A DNA stretch of 64,000 nucleotides. It comes from Halorubrum sp. Atlit-26R (GTDB lineage Archaea; Halobacteriota; Halobacteria; Halobacteriales; Haloferacaceae). The position numbers and the translations under genes are program-made. The stretch spans positions 372,001-436,000 of the forward strand of contig NZ_QPLT01000001.1 of assembly GCF_003666015.1 (NCBI RefSeq), in the 5' to 3' direction. Each line of letters begins with the position of its first letter. Within the stretch, counting starts at the first letter, position 1. Shown here one piece after another: positions 9,845 through 19,295 of this stretch. Below the pieces are notes generated by a model. The model saw nothing but the letters and a program-made list of their open reading frames with translations, had not been told where the DNA came from and ran no database searches.

Positions 9845-10380
9845 GGCGACGGCGTTCGCTCGTCCCCGCTCACTGCGGTGGCGCGTGCCTGCGAGCGGCC
9901 GCCCTCGGCGGCCGCGAGGAGCACGCGCGAGGGAGTCGCTGGCTCCCGGAGCGAAGCGGAGGGCGCCAGCGACGAGGCTGGGGAGGCGTGAGGTGCGGGG
10001 CTGTGCGGTGCGGGGGCGGGACTCGAAGGGGCAGCCGCGAGGCGGGCGCAGGTGAAGTAAGCACCGCAGGAACGAGCGAAGCGAGTGACGAGGAGCGCAG
10101 CGAGCGTGCGCCCGCCTCGCGGCTGGGGCTCCGGTGGTGGTCGTGTCGCTCTGCGATTTATAAGCGAATACGTACGGCCTCGCGGCTGGGGCTTCGGTGG
10201 TGTCCCCCCGAGCTACTATCGGTTATTTATAAGCGAGCAGCTGGAGATTTGGCGGTGTCCGCCGCGGATCCGCGGTCAGTTATTTATAAGCGACCAACAA
10301 CCGGATCGGCGACCGTCGCCGCCGCTCGGTTCGAGTGATAAACGACGCCGACCGGTCGCCCGATTACTTATAAATAGTGC
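9845..10380 (+). repeat. dispersed structured intergenic element, copy A (candidate ncRNA)
   Basis: The core runs from about 9880 to 10125 and holds three hairpins. Hairpin 1 has arms 9895-9903 and 9907-9915. Hairpin 2 has arms 9935-9947 and 9961-9973 around the shared loop GGAGCGAAGCGGA. The long stem 3 has 19-nt arms at 10032-10050 and 10107-10125. Linkers such as GACGAGGCTGGGGAGGCG are shared with the other copies. The tail has TTTATAA boxes at 10157, 10226 and 10283, and a TTATAAA box at 10368. Unlike the other copies, it shows no clear TATA box ahead of the core. It lies between two minus-strand genes. Confidence 0.85.
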
Positions 10381-10409
10381 GCGGGTCGGTCGGCTTCGCG
10401 CCTGTCCGT

Positions 10410-11078
10410 TTATTGGAACCGCACGCCGAGGTCGTGGAGCTTCTCGTTGTTCGAGGCGACGTTGATCAAAAGCGGGGTCAACCCCTCTATTTCGGGTGCG
10501 TTGGCGATCCCGCCGGCGTCGAGTGCGCGCAGCCCCTCGATCCCCTCGGCGACGTCCGCGACCGTCCGCTTCGCGTCCCCGTCGTCGCCGATGACGAGCG
10601 TGTCGACCCCGAGGTCGGCGTCGAGGTTCGCGAGCCGCGCGGCCGCGAGGTTGTGGAACGCCCCGACGACGTCGACGCCCTCGGGCGCCGCGTCCGCGAC
10701 GATCGCCGTCACCGATCCCGCGCCCGGCTTGTGGTAGTGGAATCCCTCGTCGTCGCGTTTCATCCCCGTCGCCGGCGAGACCAGCACGTCGCCGTCGTCA
10801 AGCGCCCCCGCCACCGCCTCGACGGTGTCGCCGACGTGGTACGGCGGGACCGCGAGGACGACGATCCGGGCGTCGGCGGCAACCGCGGCGTTCTCGCCGC
10901 CCGCGACGGTCGCGTCGAGCCCGCGGCTCTCCAGCTCGGTCGTGTACTCCTCCGCCTTGTTCTCGGCCTTCTCGGCCTCCCGCGACCCGACCGCGACCCG
11001 GTGGGGTGTGTCCGCCGCCAGCCGCAGCGCGAGCCCCTCGCCGATGTCGCCGGTTCCGCCCAAGATGGCGATTTTCAT
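10410..11078 (-). CDS. npdG: F420H2:NADP oxidoreductase (NADPH-dependent F420 reductase)
   Basis: This 222-aa cytosolic enzyme transfers hydride between coenzyme F420 and NADP. The N-terminal Rossmann motif is MKIAILGGTGDIGEGLALRLA, with the NADP-binding arginine in VGSREAEKA. The conserved middle segments VVLAVPPYHVGDTVEAV and VGAFHNLAAARL and the ending IEGLTPLLINVASNN match the family at normal length. The gene is monocistronic on the minus strand. Its 3' end faces the tail of repeat copy A, so transcripts from that tail would run into it as antisense. Confidence 0.9.
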   Translation of the reverse strand: MKIAILGGTGDIGEGLALRLAADTPHRVAVGSREAEKAENKAEEYTTELESRGLDATVAGGENAAVAADARIVVLAVPPYHVGDTVEAVAGALDDGDVLVSPATGMKRDDEGFHYHKPGAGSVTAIVADAAPEGVDVVGAFHNLAAARLANLDADLGVDTLVIGDDGDAKRTVADVAEGIEGLRALDAGGIANAPEIEGLTPLLINVASNNEKLHDLGVRFQ

Positions 11079-11191
11079 ACGATCCGTGGGGTCGCTCGCG
11101 TCTTAGGGGTTGCGTGACCGGCCGTCCTCGCCACGGTCGAAGGCGACCGTAGAGCGGGGCACTTTTGACGGAACGTGCGGAGGCGACGCCC

Positions 11192-11497
11192 ATGGACGAG
11201 CAGGACCGCGTGGCCGCGTTCGTCGCCGAGCACGGGTTAGAGACCGACCTCGCCTACCGCGTCCTCGACTTGGAGAGCGAGGTCGGCGAGGTCGCGAAGG
11301 AAGTGGCGACCTCGACCGACTACGGCCGGAATCCGGAGGCCGCCGCGATCGCGACCGACGAGATCGGCGACGCGCTGTTCGCGCTGCTCGCCCTCGCCGA
11401 GGCGGCCGACGTCGACGCCGACGCGGCGCTCTCCGAGTCGCTGGCGAAGTACGAGGCGCGGATCGAGTCGACCGGCGACGCCGGTTCCGGGCAGTAG
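11192..11497 (+). CDS. MazG-like nucleotide pyrophosphohydrolase domain protein
   Basis: This 101-aa small protein resembles the MazG/all-alpha NTP pyrophosphatase group, which hydrolyses (d)NTPs. It carries the EVGEVAKEV helix with spaced glutamates and the DEIGDALFALLALAE helix that together bind metal. The ATG at 11192 is preferred because the in-frame upstream extension to 11165 adds an unconserved sequence. The last codons fall inside the first unit of a 34-bp tandem repeat, so the C-terminal tail was probably shaped by repeat expansion. Confidence 0.75.
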   Translation: MDEQDRVAAFVAEHGLETDLAYRVLDLESEVGEVAKEVATSTDYGRNPEAAAIATDEIGDALFALLALAEAADVDADAALSESLAKYEARIESTGDAGSGQ

Positions 11498-11646
11498 CGA
11501 CCCGGCCGGCGACGCCGGCTCGGGGCAGTAGCGACCCGGCCGGCGACGCCGGTTCCGGGCAATAGCGACTCGGCCGACGACGCCGGTTCCGGGCAATAGC
11601 GACCCGGCCGACGACGCCGGCTCGATGTAGCGGCGACGCCCCGAGG
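11477..11646 (+). repeat. 34-bp tandem repeat, about five units
   Basis: Units begin at 11477, 11511, 11545, 11579 and 11613, giving an exact 34-bp period with the shared segment GACGCCGG and a TAG codon in most units. The first unit encodes the last residues of the MazG-like protein. The remaining units are noncoding because 34 is not a multiple of three and stops recur. It is probably a replication-slippage minisatellite. Confidence 0.9.
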
Positions 11647-11681
11647 CGTCGGTTCAAGTGCGTCGGCCACCTACCCGACCC

Positions 11682-11852
11682 ATGGCCGAGACTCCGTCGC
11701 TCGCACTCCGCTACGTCGTCTGCGACGCCTGCGAGACGGTGTTCGCGCTGCCCGCCGACCCCGACGAGCCGACCGTCTGCGGCCGGTGCGGCGTCCGGGC
11801 GCTCCGCGAACTCCCCGAGGTTCGGGGACCGGACGCGTACTTCGCGCCCTGA
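11682..11852 (+). CDS. small zinc-ribbon protein
   Basis: This 56-aa acidic protein has two CxxC knuckles (VCDACETVF and VCGRCGVRAL) spaced as in a rubredoxin-like or zinc-ribbon fold. It probably binds one zinc ion. Haloarchaea encode many such proteins, mostly of unknown function. The start at 11682 gives a compact protein right after the minisatellite. It converges with the HemAT gene. No partner is evident from context. Confidence 0.7.
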   Translation: MAETPSLALRYVVCDACETVFALPADPDEPTVCGRCGVRALRELPEVRGPDAYFAP

Positions 11853-11901
11853 TCTCTGTCCGCGTCCCCCGACTGCGGGTCGAGCGGTCAGCCCCGTCGA
11901 C

Positions 11902-13653
11902 TCACCGCAGATCGTCCATCTCTAGCTCTCCGTCGGCGATCGCACGCAGTTCCGCGTCAGAGAGGCGGTCGATCACGAACCGGGGCGTTCCTTCGGGAAT
12001 CCCGGCCGGCAGCGACCGACCTTTCTCCGCCTCCGTAGGCGCCTCCGCGTCCGCCCGCTTCACCCGCGTTCCGCCGTCCGTCAGAGACGCCCTGCCGACA
12101 CCGCCGTCGGTCCCGCCGTCAAGGGCCAACCGGCGCACGGTCCGTTCCACCTCCTCGACCGCCGCCGACTGGCGCTCGCTTTCGGCCGCTAACTCCTGCA
12201 TCTCTTCGCTGATCCGGTTGGACTGCTCGACCACCCCGTCGATCGTCGCGGCGATCTCCTCGGCGGCGGCGGCCTGCTCGTCGGTCACGTCCGAGACCTC
12301 GTCGATCCCGTCCGCCGTCTCCGTCACCGCCTCGGCGATGGCCGTGAGGCTCTCCGTCGCGTCGGCGACGCGCTCGCTCCCCTCGTCGACCCGCACCGTC
12401 GTCTCCGAGAGGCTCTCGACCGTCTCCTCGGTGTCGGTGCGGATCCCGTCGACCATCGACTCGATGTCGCTCGCGTGGTCCTGCGACTCCTCCGCGAGCG
12501 ACTTGATCTCGTCGGCGACGACGCCGAACCCGGCGCCGGCCTCGCCGGCCCGCGCCGCCTCGATCGAGGCGTTCAGGGCGAGCAGGTTCGTCTGGTCGGC
12601 GATCCCGTTGATCGCGTCGACGAACTCGTCTATCTCCTCGACGCGCTCTTGGAGCGCCTCGACGTCCTCCGCCACCTCGCCGACGGCGTCGCCGATGTCG
12701 TCCATGGCGGCCGCGGCGTCGTCGGCCGCGTCCCGGCCGTCCTCAGCCAGCGTCTCCGCCCGGTTGCTCGTGCGTTCGACCTCGTCGGCGGTCGACGCCA
12801 CCTCCTCGACCGTCGCCGAGAGGTTCGCCACCTCGGAGGAGATTTCGGCGACTCGGTCCGACTGGTCCTCGGCCGCGTCGCCGACCTCGCCGGCGCGGTC
12901 GGCGACGTCGCCCGCGGACTCTCGGAGGTCGCCGATCGGTCCTCTGACCTCGTCTTCCACCTCCGCCATCAGCCGCTCGTTCTCCTCGACCGCCTCCGTG
13001 AGCTTCTCGCTGTACGAGTGGATGTACGTGTCCGTGACGACCTGCATGTCGAGGTTGACGATCCGGAGGACGGAGAGCAGGTCTTCGATCGCGTCGTCGA
13101 CCTCCTCCTCGACCGCCGCCGCGGTCGCGTCGTCGAGTTCCTCGTCGACGCCGTCGGGAGCCAGCCGGTCCGTAAGCGAGTCGGTGAGGCGGTCGCCGAT
13201 GAGCGGGAGGATGAGGTCGTAGTACACGCCGTACTGCCCGAGGTAGTGTTTCATCGGCATCTCCAGCATGTCGTGGATCTTGCCGATCCGCGCCCGGTCC
13301 TCGAAGTACTCCTCTCCGTAGTCGCCCTCCGCGAGGGTCACCAGGTACGCCGACTGCGTGCGCTTGAGCTGTTCGAGCCCCTTCTCCGACCGGCCGATCA
13401 CGTCGACCGTCTGCTGGTGGCCGGTGAGGTTCTCGTAGAAGTCGTCCGCGATCTGGTCCGCGTTCTCCGCGAACGCGTCCTCGTACCGACTCAGCCGCCG
13501 CTCGTCCTCCTCGTCGAAGCCGACGAACTCCTTCCGCCACGCGATCTCGTCGGCGTCGAGCCCGATTTCGCCGACCAGCTCGGAAACGTCGAGTCGGTCG
13601 TTCAAGCCTCCCCGCCCGAAATCACCGCGGCCGTACTCTCCCGATGTTGGCAT
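11902..13653 (-). CDS. hemAT: globin-coupled heme sensor / methyl-accepting transducer (HemAT)
   Basis: This 583-aa soluble aerotaxis transducer has no membrane segments. Residues about 25-190 form a sensor globin, with the likely proximal histidine at position 127 (RIGKIHDML) and a typical AYLVTLAEGDYGEEYF segment. A long coiled-coil signalling domain follows, containing the MCP hairpin tip region (NQTNLLALNASIEAARAGE-like, seen as IADQTNLLALNASIEAAR). It would bind O2 through heme and signal to CheA. A TTATAT box lies about 26 nt before the ATG at 13653. It stands alone, without che genes here. Confidence 0.9.
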   Translation of the reverse strand: MPTSGEYGRGDFGRGGLNDRLDVSELVGEIGLDADEIAWRKEFVGFDEEDERRLSRYEDAFAENADQIADDFYENLTGHQQTVDVIGRSEKGLEQLKRTQSAYLVTLAEGDYGEEYFEDRARIGKIHDMLEMPMKHYLGQYGVYYDLILPLIGDRLTDSLTDRLAPDGVDEELDDATAAAVEEEVDDAIEDLLSVLRIVNLDMQVVTDTYIHSYSEKLTEAVEENERLMAEVEDEVRGPIGDLRESAGDVADRAGEVGDAAEDQSDRVAEISSEVANLSATVEEVASTADEVERTSNRAETLAEDGRDAADDAAAAMDDIGDAVGEVAEDVEALQERVEEIDEFVDAINGIADQTNLLALNASIEAARAGEAGAGFGVVADEIKSLAEESQDHASDIESMVDGIRTDTEETVESLSETTVRVDEGSERVADATESLTAIAEAVTETADGIDEVSDVTDEQAAAAEEIAATIDGVVEQSNRISEEMQELAAESERQSAAVEEVERTVRRLALDGGTDGGVGRASLTDGGTRVKRADAEAPTEAEKGRSLPAGIPEGTPRFVIDRLSDAELRAIADGELEMDDLR

Positions 13654-13850
13654 GCTGGAGGCTCTCCGTCTGGGTCATATAAGGATCAACGCCCGCATCT
13701 CACACGTGATACTGACAGCGCGCAGCCGGCCCGGATCGGCCACCGCCGGCTCTCCGTTTTTTCGGGATCGGCCGCCGACGGCCCGCCGTCTGCCCGGGAA
13801 CCGTCAGCCGGGGATCAGGACTTTGTATCCGTCACTCTAAGCCGCACCCG

Positions 13851-14567
13851 ATGGGATCCGGAGGGACATCGGCGCCCGACGGCGCGGAGGACGCGCCCGA
13901 CGGCCCGGAAGCCACGCCCGACGGCGTTCGCGCCGGCGTCGCGATCCACGGGACCGGGAACTGCCCGGTCGTCGCCGCGTCGACCGTCCACGACGGCCCG
14001 ATCACGGGCGTCAACTGGACGCACGCGGGCGACACGCACACCGAGGAGTTTCGCGCCCGGGACCCCGGCGCGGTCGATGCCGCGGAGGGGGTCCCGTCGC
14101 CAGCGTCGGTCGTCGATCTCGGCGACGAGCGGGTGTACCGGTACGACCGCCCGCGGGACCGGGAGTGCGCCTGCCGGATCATCGAGGAGCTCGACTGTCC
14201 GATCGCGGACGCGCGGGCCGAGGACGGCGTCCTCCTCTTAACGCTCCACCTCCCCGACCTCGAACGCCTGCGCGACATCGTCTCGGCGCTCGACGGGACC
14301 GCGGAGCGCGTCGAGGTCCGCTACCTCGTCCACGGCGCGTCGCGCGGCGACGAGGTGTCGGATCGGACGCTCGTCGACCGCGGCCGGCTCACCGACCGTC
14401 AGTGCGAGGTGCTGCGGACCGCCTACCGCATGGGCTACTTCGAGCGCCCCCGCGACGCCAACGCGAGCGCGGTCGCCGACGCGCTCGACATCTCCCCCTC
14501 GACGTTCGCCGAACACCTCGCGACGGCCCAGCGGAAGCTCCTCGAAGAGACGCTCGGGAAGAACTGA
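13851..14567 (+). CDS. Bat/DmsR-type regulator with C-terminal HTH-10 domain
   Basis: This 238-aa protein resembles haloarchaeal bacterio-opsin-activator-like regulators. The C-terminal 60 residues hold the HTH-10 signature (LTDRQCEVLRTAYRMGYFE followed by VADALDISPSTFAEHLATAQRKLL). The N-terminal part is a disordered acidic leader of about 25 residues. The middle region has a cysteine-containing segment (RDRECACRIIEELDCP) that could sense redox state or a metal; this is inference. It is divergent from hemAT across a 197-bp gap, so it could regulate it. Targets are unknown. Confidence 0.85.
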   Translation: MGSGGTSAPDGAEDAPDGPEATPDGVRAGVAIHGTGNCPVVAASTVHDGPITGVNWTHAGDTHTEEFRARDPGAVDAAEGVPSPASVVDLGDERVYRYDRPRDRECACRIIEELDCPIADARAEDGVLLLTLHLPDLERLRDIVSALDGTAERVEVRYLVHGASRGDEVSDRTLVDRGRLTDRQCEVLRTAYRMGYFERPRDANASAVADALDISPSTFAEHLATAQRKLLEETLGKN

Positions 14568-14586
14568 ACCTCCGCTCCGCGCCGTC

Positions 14587-15075
14587 TCAGGCGGCGTGTT
14601 GGTCGATCGCGGACTCGAGCGTCGCGCGGTCCTGCGCGCCGACGAACCGGTCGACCGCCTCGCCGTCCGCGTACAGGACGAGCGTCGGGATGCTGCGCGC
14701 GCCCAGCTGCTGGGCGACCGCCTGGTTCGCGTCCACGTCGACCTTCGCGACCGCGGCGTCGGTCTCGGCCGCGAGCGCCTCGACCGTCGGCTCCATCATC
14801 TGACAGGGGCCGCACCAGTCGGCGTAACAGTCCACGAGGACCACGTCGTGGTCGTCGACCGTCCGCTGGAGCTCCTCCGTTCCGTTCACGTGGACCGGCT
14901 CGTTCGGAGTCGCCGCCCCGCCGTCGTCGCCGGTCTCGGTTCCGGCGCCGCCGTCGAGCGACTCTCCGTCGTCGAGACGCGCTTCGAGCTCCCGGCGCTT
15001 CCGTTCGCGGATGCGCTCGCGCTCCGTCTTCGCGTCGTTCCCCGCCGAATCGTTCGCGTCGGCTGCGTCGCTCAT
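14587..15075 (-). CDS. trxA: thioredoxin with N-terminal extension
   Basis: This 162-aa thioredoxin reduces protein disulfides in the cytosol. The catalytic WCGPC is at residues 87-91, with the cis-proline segment GARSIPTLVLYADGE. About 60 residues precede the fold, with a charged helix (KTERERIRERKRRELEARL) and a disordered acidic linker, which is long compared with plain thioredoxins. A TATATT box near 15102-15107 lies about 29 nt before the start, so it probably has its own leaderless promoter, although it follows the cobalamin operon on the same strand. Confidence 0.92.
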   Translation of the reverse strand: MSDAADANDSAGNDAKTERERIRERKRRELEARLDDGESLDGGAGTETGDDGGAATPNEPVHVNGTEELQRTVDDHDVVLVDCYADWCGPCQMMEPTVEALAAETDAAVAKVDVDANQAVAQQLGARSIPTLVLYADGEAVDRFVGAQDRATLESAIDQHAA

Positions 15076-15133
15076 ACCTCAGTATTGGGTACTTAGAACA
15101 ATATACTTTCCGCCTCCGGATCCGCTCGACGCC

Positions 15134-16738
15134 TCACTCCGCCGACCCGCCGAGGCCGTCGAGCCCGGCCGCGGTCAGGTCCACGCTCTCCGCGACGAGG
15201 TCGGCCGCGCGCTCGTACGGGGAGCGGTCGGCGCTCTCCGCGTCCGGGCGCGTCCGGCCCGCGCTCGCGAAGACCGTCTCGACGAAAGCGTCTCGCACCG
15301 CCGCCGTCTCGAAGAGCCCGTGGAGGTACGTGCCGAGGACGCGGTCGGTGGCGACGCTCTCCGCGCCGAGGGGCGCTGTCGCTAAGTCGCCGCTCGCGGC
15401 GTCATCGAGGAGCCGCGTCCGCCCCGCGTGGATCTCGTACCCGGTCGCGCGTCCGTCGGCGCCCGCGATCGGACCGACGCCGTCGACGGCGCACGTCACG
15501 CGCTCGACGCGCTTCTCCGTCGCGAACTCGGTCTCGACGGGGAGGAGCCCGACCCCGGGGACCGTCTCGCGGTCGCCGACGCCCTCGACGTCGGCGCCGA
15601 CGAGCCGCTCGCCGAGCAGCTGGTAGCCGCCGCAGACGCCGACGACAGGGCCGCCGAACGCGCGGAGGCGCTCATCGAAGCCCGCCTCCCGCAGCGCGAG
15701 CAGGTCGTCCACGGTGTTCTTCGATCCCGGGAGGACGACCGCGTCGACTCCGTCGAGCGCGGCGTCGAGCGGCAGGTAGGCGACCCGGACCCCCGGCTCG
15801 CGCGACAGCGGCTCCAAGTCGGTGAAGTTGGAGATGCGCGGGAGCCGCGGAACGCCGACCCGGACGCTCGCGTCCTCGGGAACGCCGTCGTCGGCGCCGA
15901 GAACACTCTCACCCTCCCACCCGCTCCCGCCCCCGTTCTCCCCTCCGGGAGTCGTCGGGTCCGGCAGCGAGAGGCTGTCCTCCGCCGGGAGCCCCGGGTC
16001 GTCGTGCGGGACGACGCCGACGATCGGCACTCCCGTTCGCTCTTCGATCTCTTCGATGCCGGGTTCGAGGAGGTCCGGGTCGCCGCGGAACTTCGTGATC
16101 ACGGCGCCGCACACGCGCTCGCGGAGGTCGTCGGGGAGCAGTTCGAGGGTCCCGTAGAGGCTCGCGAACGCGCCGCCGCGCTCGATGTCGACCGCGATCA
16201 GGATGTCCGCGTCCGCGAACCGCGCGCACTCGACGTTCGCGAGGTCGCGGTCGCGGAGGTTGATCTCGGCGACGCTGCCGGCGCCCTCCGCCACGATCAC
16301 GTCGTGGTCGGCCGCGAGGCGCTCGTGGGCCGCGACCGCGGCCGCGCGGGCGTCGTCCCAGTGGTCGTCGTAGTACGCCGACGCGGGAGCGTTCGCGACC
16401 GCCTCGCCGTCGACGATCACCTGGCTCTCCCCGCCGCCCCGGGGCTTGAGCAGCACGGGGTTGGTGTCGGTCGTCGGCGGGACCTCGGCCGCCCGCGCCT
16501 GGACGTGCTGGGAGACGCCGATCTCGCCCCAGTCCCCGTCCGGCGTCAGCGCCACCCGGGCGTTGTTGCTCATGTTCTGGGCCTTGTACGGCGCGACCGA
16601 GACGCCCCGCCGCGAGAGCAGCCGGCAGAGGCCGGCCGCCAGCGTGCTCTTACCGACGTGGCTCGCGGTGCCCGCGATCAGGACGGTGTCCGCGTCGGTC
16701 GGGTCCTCGGAAGCCGCCGTCGCGTCGCAATCGGTCAC
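15134..16738 (-). CDS. cobQ: cobyric acid synthase (CobQ/CbiP)
   Basis: This 534-aa enzyme performs the glutamine- and ATP-dependent amidation of adenosylcobyrinate diamide at positions b, d, e and g. The N-terminal dethiobiotin-synthetase-like ATPase has [20 protein letters not shown] and the substrate region [10 protein letters not shown]. The C-terminal glutaminase domain has its nucleophile in [10 protein letters not shown] and the late histidine in YLHGLFE. An acidic Gly-rich insert of about 40 residues separates the halves. It is the last gene of the nine-gene cobalamin operon, 19 bp after cobA. Confidence 0.95.
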   Translation of the reverse strand: MTDCDATAASEDPTDADTVLIAGTASHVGKSTLAAGLCRLLSRRGVSVAPYKAQNMSNNARVALTPDGDWGEIGVSQHVQARAAEVPPTTDTNPVLLKPRGGGESQVIVDGEAVANAPASAYYDDHWDDARAAAVAAHERLAADHDVIVAEGAGSVAEINLRDRDLANVECARFADADILIAVDIERGGAFASLYGTLELLPDDLRERVCGAVITKFRGDPDLLEPGIEEIEERTGVPIVGVVPHDDPGLPAEDSLSLPDPTTPGGENGGGSGWEGESVLGADDGVPEDASVRVGVPRLPRISNFTDLEPLSREPGVRVAYLPLDAALDGVDAVVLPGSKNTVDDLLALREAGFDERLRAFGGPVVGVCGGYQLLGERLVGADVEGVGDRETVPGVGLLPVETEFATEKRVERVTCAVDGVGPIAGADGRATGYEIHAGRTRLLDDAASGDLATAPLGAESVATDRVLGTYLHGLFETAAVRDAFVETVFASAGRTRPDAESADRSPYERAADLVAESVDLTAAGLDGLGGSAE

Positions 16739-16757
16739 GCGAACGCGCCCTCCATCG

Positions 16758-17486
16758 TCAGTACTCCGTGCCCCGCCGCGCGCGCTGGCCGTCGTCGAAC
16801 GGGTGCGCGACCTTCCGGACGTTCGTGATCAGGTCGGCGACGCCGTCGAGGTACTCGGGCTCGGCGTGGCTCCCGGTGAGGACGAGTTCGAGGTCCTCGG
16901 GTTTCGATTCGGCGAGCCCGACGACGTCGTCGGGGTCGACCAGCCCGCGGTCGGCCGCGTACAGCAGCTCGTCGAGTATCAGCATGTGGACGCCGGCCTC
17001 GGGGTCGCCGTCGAACGGGAGCGGGGCGGAGAGGTCCGCGTCGGCGGCGCCCGCGACGAGCGCCTCCGCGCGCTCGAAGGCGGCCGCCGCCTTCGCCTCG
17101 TGTTCGTCGTCGGCCGAGCCGTCGAGCAGGCCGTGCCAGCCGTAGTGACCGGCGTTCTCGTAGGAGAACCCCGGCACGGCCGCGATCGCGTTGTACTCGC
17201 CCCTGACGCCCTCGACGCTGTCGGCGCCGCCCTTCATGAACTGGAGCATGTGGACGCGGTAGCCGTGGCCCGCGGCCCGGAACCCCATTCCCATCGCCGC
17301 CGTGGTCTTCCCCTTGCCGTCGCCCCAGAACGCCTGAACCAGCCCGAACTCCTCGGGCGCGGCCGGCTCGATCGGCTGCGGCTCGGGGGCCGCACCGCCG
17401 CCCGGCGTGCGAGCGGCGCGGTCGTCGCTCCGGGTCGGTCCTTCGTCCGCCGATTCGTCGCCGTCGGTGTCGGTGTCGTGTGTCAT
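16758..17486 (-). CDS. cobA: cob(I)yrinic acid a,c-diamide adenosyltransferase
   Basis: This 242-aa enzyme attaches the 5'-deoxyadenosyl group of ATP to cob(I)alamin-type corrinoids. The P-loop is [19 protein letters not shown] (near residue 54), typical of the CobA/CobO family. The conserved ending segments [16 protein letters not shown] and [13 protein letters not shown] are present. The start at 17486 gives a 45-residue disordered acidic leader and a four-base overlap with the upstream cbiZ stop. A longer open frame further upstream is antisense-like read-through and is rejected. It is an operon member. Confidence 0.93.
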   Translation of the reverse strand: MTHDTDTDGDESADEGPTRSDDRAARTPGGGAAPEPQPIEPAAPEEFGLVQAFWGDGKGKTTAAMGMGFRAAGHGYRVHMLQFMKGGADSVEGVRGEYNAIAAVPGFSYENAGHYGWHGLLDGSADDEHEAKAAAAFERAEALVAGAADADLSAPLPFDGDPEAGVHMLILDELLYAADRGLVDPDDVVGLAESKPEDLELVLTGSHAEPEYLDGVADLITNVRKVAHPFDDGQRARRGTEY

Positions 17487-18247
17487 GGGTCGAATACCTC
17501 CGCCCGCTCGTCGGTGACGACGCCGTGTTCGGCGTCGGCCGCCGGGCCGGGCACGTCGCCGTCCGGGTACCGCGACCGCAGGCTCGCGCGGACCGCGTCC
17601 CGGACGCAGGCGCGGGCCGCCCCGCCGACCGCCGTGGCGCTGCCGGAGAACTCGGCGGGCTCGCCCGCCGGGTCGTCGGCGACGACGACCGCGTCGCTCG
17701 TCGTTCCCGGGATCCCGGCCGTCGCGAGCAGCGTCGCCGCCTTCGCCTCGGCCGCGACCGCGACGAGGTTCGCCGCGGCGCCGGGCGCCAGCCGCCGCGT
17801 CGTCCCGAGGATCAGGTTGACCGTGCCGGGGTCCGGGCGCCCCTCGGTGCGCCTCGTCGCGTCGCGCGACTCGGTCGCGCCCGCCGTCCCCGCGGCCGAC
17901 GCCGCCTCGGACTCCACCGGCAGCATTGCGGGGTTCGAGAGCCCGACCGTCGCGTACGCGACGACCGGCCCGACCCGCGCGCCCCGGGCGTGGTCCATGG
18001 AGACGCCCGTGAACAGCGTCGGGGCGGCGTCGCGGTCGTCCTCGACGTTCCCCTCGGCACCGAACTCCGCCCGGGCCAGCCGCTCGTCGCGGTAGGCCGC
18101 GAGGTCGGTCCGTTCGAACCCCTCCGGAACGGTGACGTTGTACGCGGTCGCCGCCCGCGACCGCCCGCCGTCCCACCCGGTCGAGAGCCAGCGCGTCCCC
18201 GGTCGTCGGAGCCGGAGGACGCCCTCGCGGACGGTCGCCTCAAACAT
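17483..18247 (-). CDS. cbiZ: adenosylcobinamide amidohydrolase (CbiZ)
   Basis: This 254-aa salvage enzyme cleaves the aminopropanol tail of imported (adenosyl)cobinamide to give cobyric acid, which then re-enters the pathway. Family features include LSTGWDGGRSRAATAYNV, TLFTGVSMDHARGA and GTVNLILGTTRRL. ATG 18247 is chosen because it starts just before the conserved VLRLRRPGTRWLSTGW segment. The alternative further upstream lies inside cobD. The gene overlaps cobD by eight bases and cobA by four. Its presence inside the biosynthetic operon shows that salvage and synthesis are transcribed together. Confidence 0.88.
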   Translation of the reverse strand: MFEATVREGVLRLRRPGTRWLSTGWDGGRSRAATAYNVTVPEGFERTDLAAYRDERLARAEFGAEGNVEDDRDAAPTLFTGVSMDHARGARVGPVVAYATVGLSNPAMLPVESEAASAAGTAGATESRDATRRTEGRPDPGTVNLILGTTRRLAPGAAANLVAVAAEAKAATLLATAGIPGTTSDAVVVADDPAGEPAEFSGSATAVGGAARACVRDAVRASLRSRYPDGDVPGPAADAEHGVVTDERAEVFDP

Positions 18248-19295
18248 CGGCGCCGTCACCTCGGTTACCGTCGTCCCGCTCCTCGTCGCCGACGCCCAGC
18301 GCCGCCAGCAGGCGGTCGTTCTCCGCCGGGCGGCGCACCGCGACTCGGACGTGCGAGTCGAGGCCGCGGAAGGAGCGCGCGTCCCTGACCGCGACACCGC
18401 GCTCGCGGGCGTGCTCGATGACGCCGTCGACGTCGCGGTCGCCGACGCCGAGGAGCAGGAACGGCGCCTCCGAGGGCGTCACCTCGTACCGCTCGCCGAG
18501 CGCGGCCCGCAGCCGCTCGCGCTCCCGCCGGACGCGCTCGCGGGTCTCCCGGACGAACCCCTCCCGCCGGAGGCAGTACTCGCCCGTCGCGAGCGCCGGG
18601 GCGCCCAGGTTCCACGTGCGGCGGGCGCCCCGCAGCGCCGCGCCGAGGTCGCCCGTCGCGACCGCGAAGCCGGCCCGGATCCCGGGCAGCCCGAACAGCT
18701 TGGTGAGCGCACGCGCGACGACGACGCCGTCGGTCCCCGCGAGCGACGCGCGCTCGGTGAACCCGAGGAACGCCTCGTCGACGAGCAGGACGGTCCCGGC
18801 CGCCCGGCACCGCGCCGCGAACGCGAGCAGGGCCTCGCGGTCGTATCCGGTCCCGGTGGGGTTGTTCGGCGTACAGACGACCGCCAGCGCGTGGCCTCCC
18901 GGGTCGGCGTCGAGGACGCGGTCGGCGTCGACGAACGCCGGCTCGCCCCCCTGAAGCCGGACCTCGCGGGCGTACTCGCCGAAGCTCGGCGCCGGAAGCA
19001 GGGCGGTGTCGCCGTCGTCGACCGCGAGCGAGACCGCGAGCCGGATCGCCGCCAGCCCGCCGGGCGTCGGAACGACCTGCTCCGGGTCACAGTTCACGTA
19101 GTCGGCGGCCGCCCGCCGGAACGCCGCCGGCGGCTCGGGCGGGTACGTCCGCGCCTGCTCGAACGCCGCCCGGTACACGCGCTCGACCCCCTCGGGGACC
19201 TCGGGGTTCGCGTTCGCGCTGAAGTCGAGCAGGTCGGGGTCGTCGCTGCTCCCGTGCGGCTCGCGGCCGAGCGCCGCCGCGCGCTCGCGGTTCAC
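18240..19295 (-). CDS. cobD: threonine-phosphate decarboxylase (CobD), PLP-dependent
   Basis: This 351-aa class I/II aminotransferase-fold enzyme makes (R)-1-aminopropan-2-ol phosphate from threonine phosphate for the corrinoid nucleotide loop. The PLP lysine is in RALTKLFGLPGIRAGF. The conserved substrate and cofactor segments DFSANANPEVP, CTPNNPTGTGYD and LVDEAFLGF are all visible. Related histidinol-phosphate aminotransferases share the fold, but the neighbours make the CobD assignment strong. It overlaps cobY by four bases and cbiZ by eight. Confidence 0.93.
   Translation of the reverse strand: MNRERAAALGREPHGSSDDPDLLDFSANANPEVPEGVERVYRAAFEQARTYPPEPPAAFRRAAADYVNCDPEQVVPTPGGLAAIRLAVSLAVDDGDTALLPAPSFGEYAREVRLQGGEPAFVDADRVLDADPGGHALAVVCTPNNPTGTGYDREALLAFAARCRAAGTVLLVDEAFLGFTERASLAGTDGVVVARALTKLFGLPGIRAGFAVATGDLGAALRGARRTWNLGAPALATGEYCLRREGFVRETRERVRRERERLRAALGERYEVTPSEAPFLLLGVGDRDVDGVIEHARERGVAVRDARSFRGLDSHVRVAVRRPAENDRLLAALGVGDEERDDGNRGDGADV

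Noticed and set aside
10085..10465. Open frames across repeat element copies, including 19-residue peptide repeats in copies D and E
   Set aside because: The frames differ between copies, have no start signal, and arise because 57 bp equals 19 codons. Paired changes in the stems fit structure, not protein coding.
13654..13850. Additional small gene between hemAT and the Bat-type regulator
   Set aside because: Frames there are short and cross both promoters; the region is best read as a divergent promoter.
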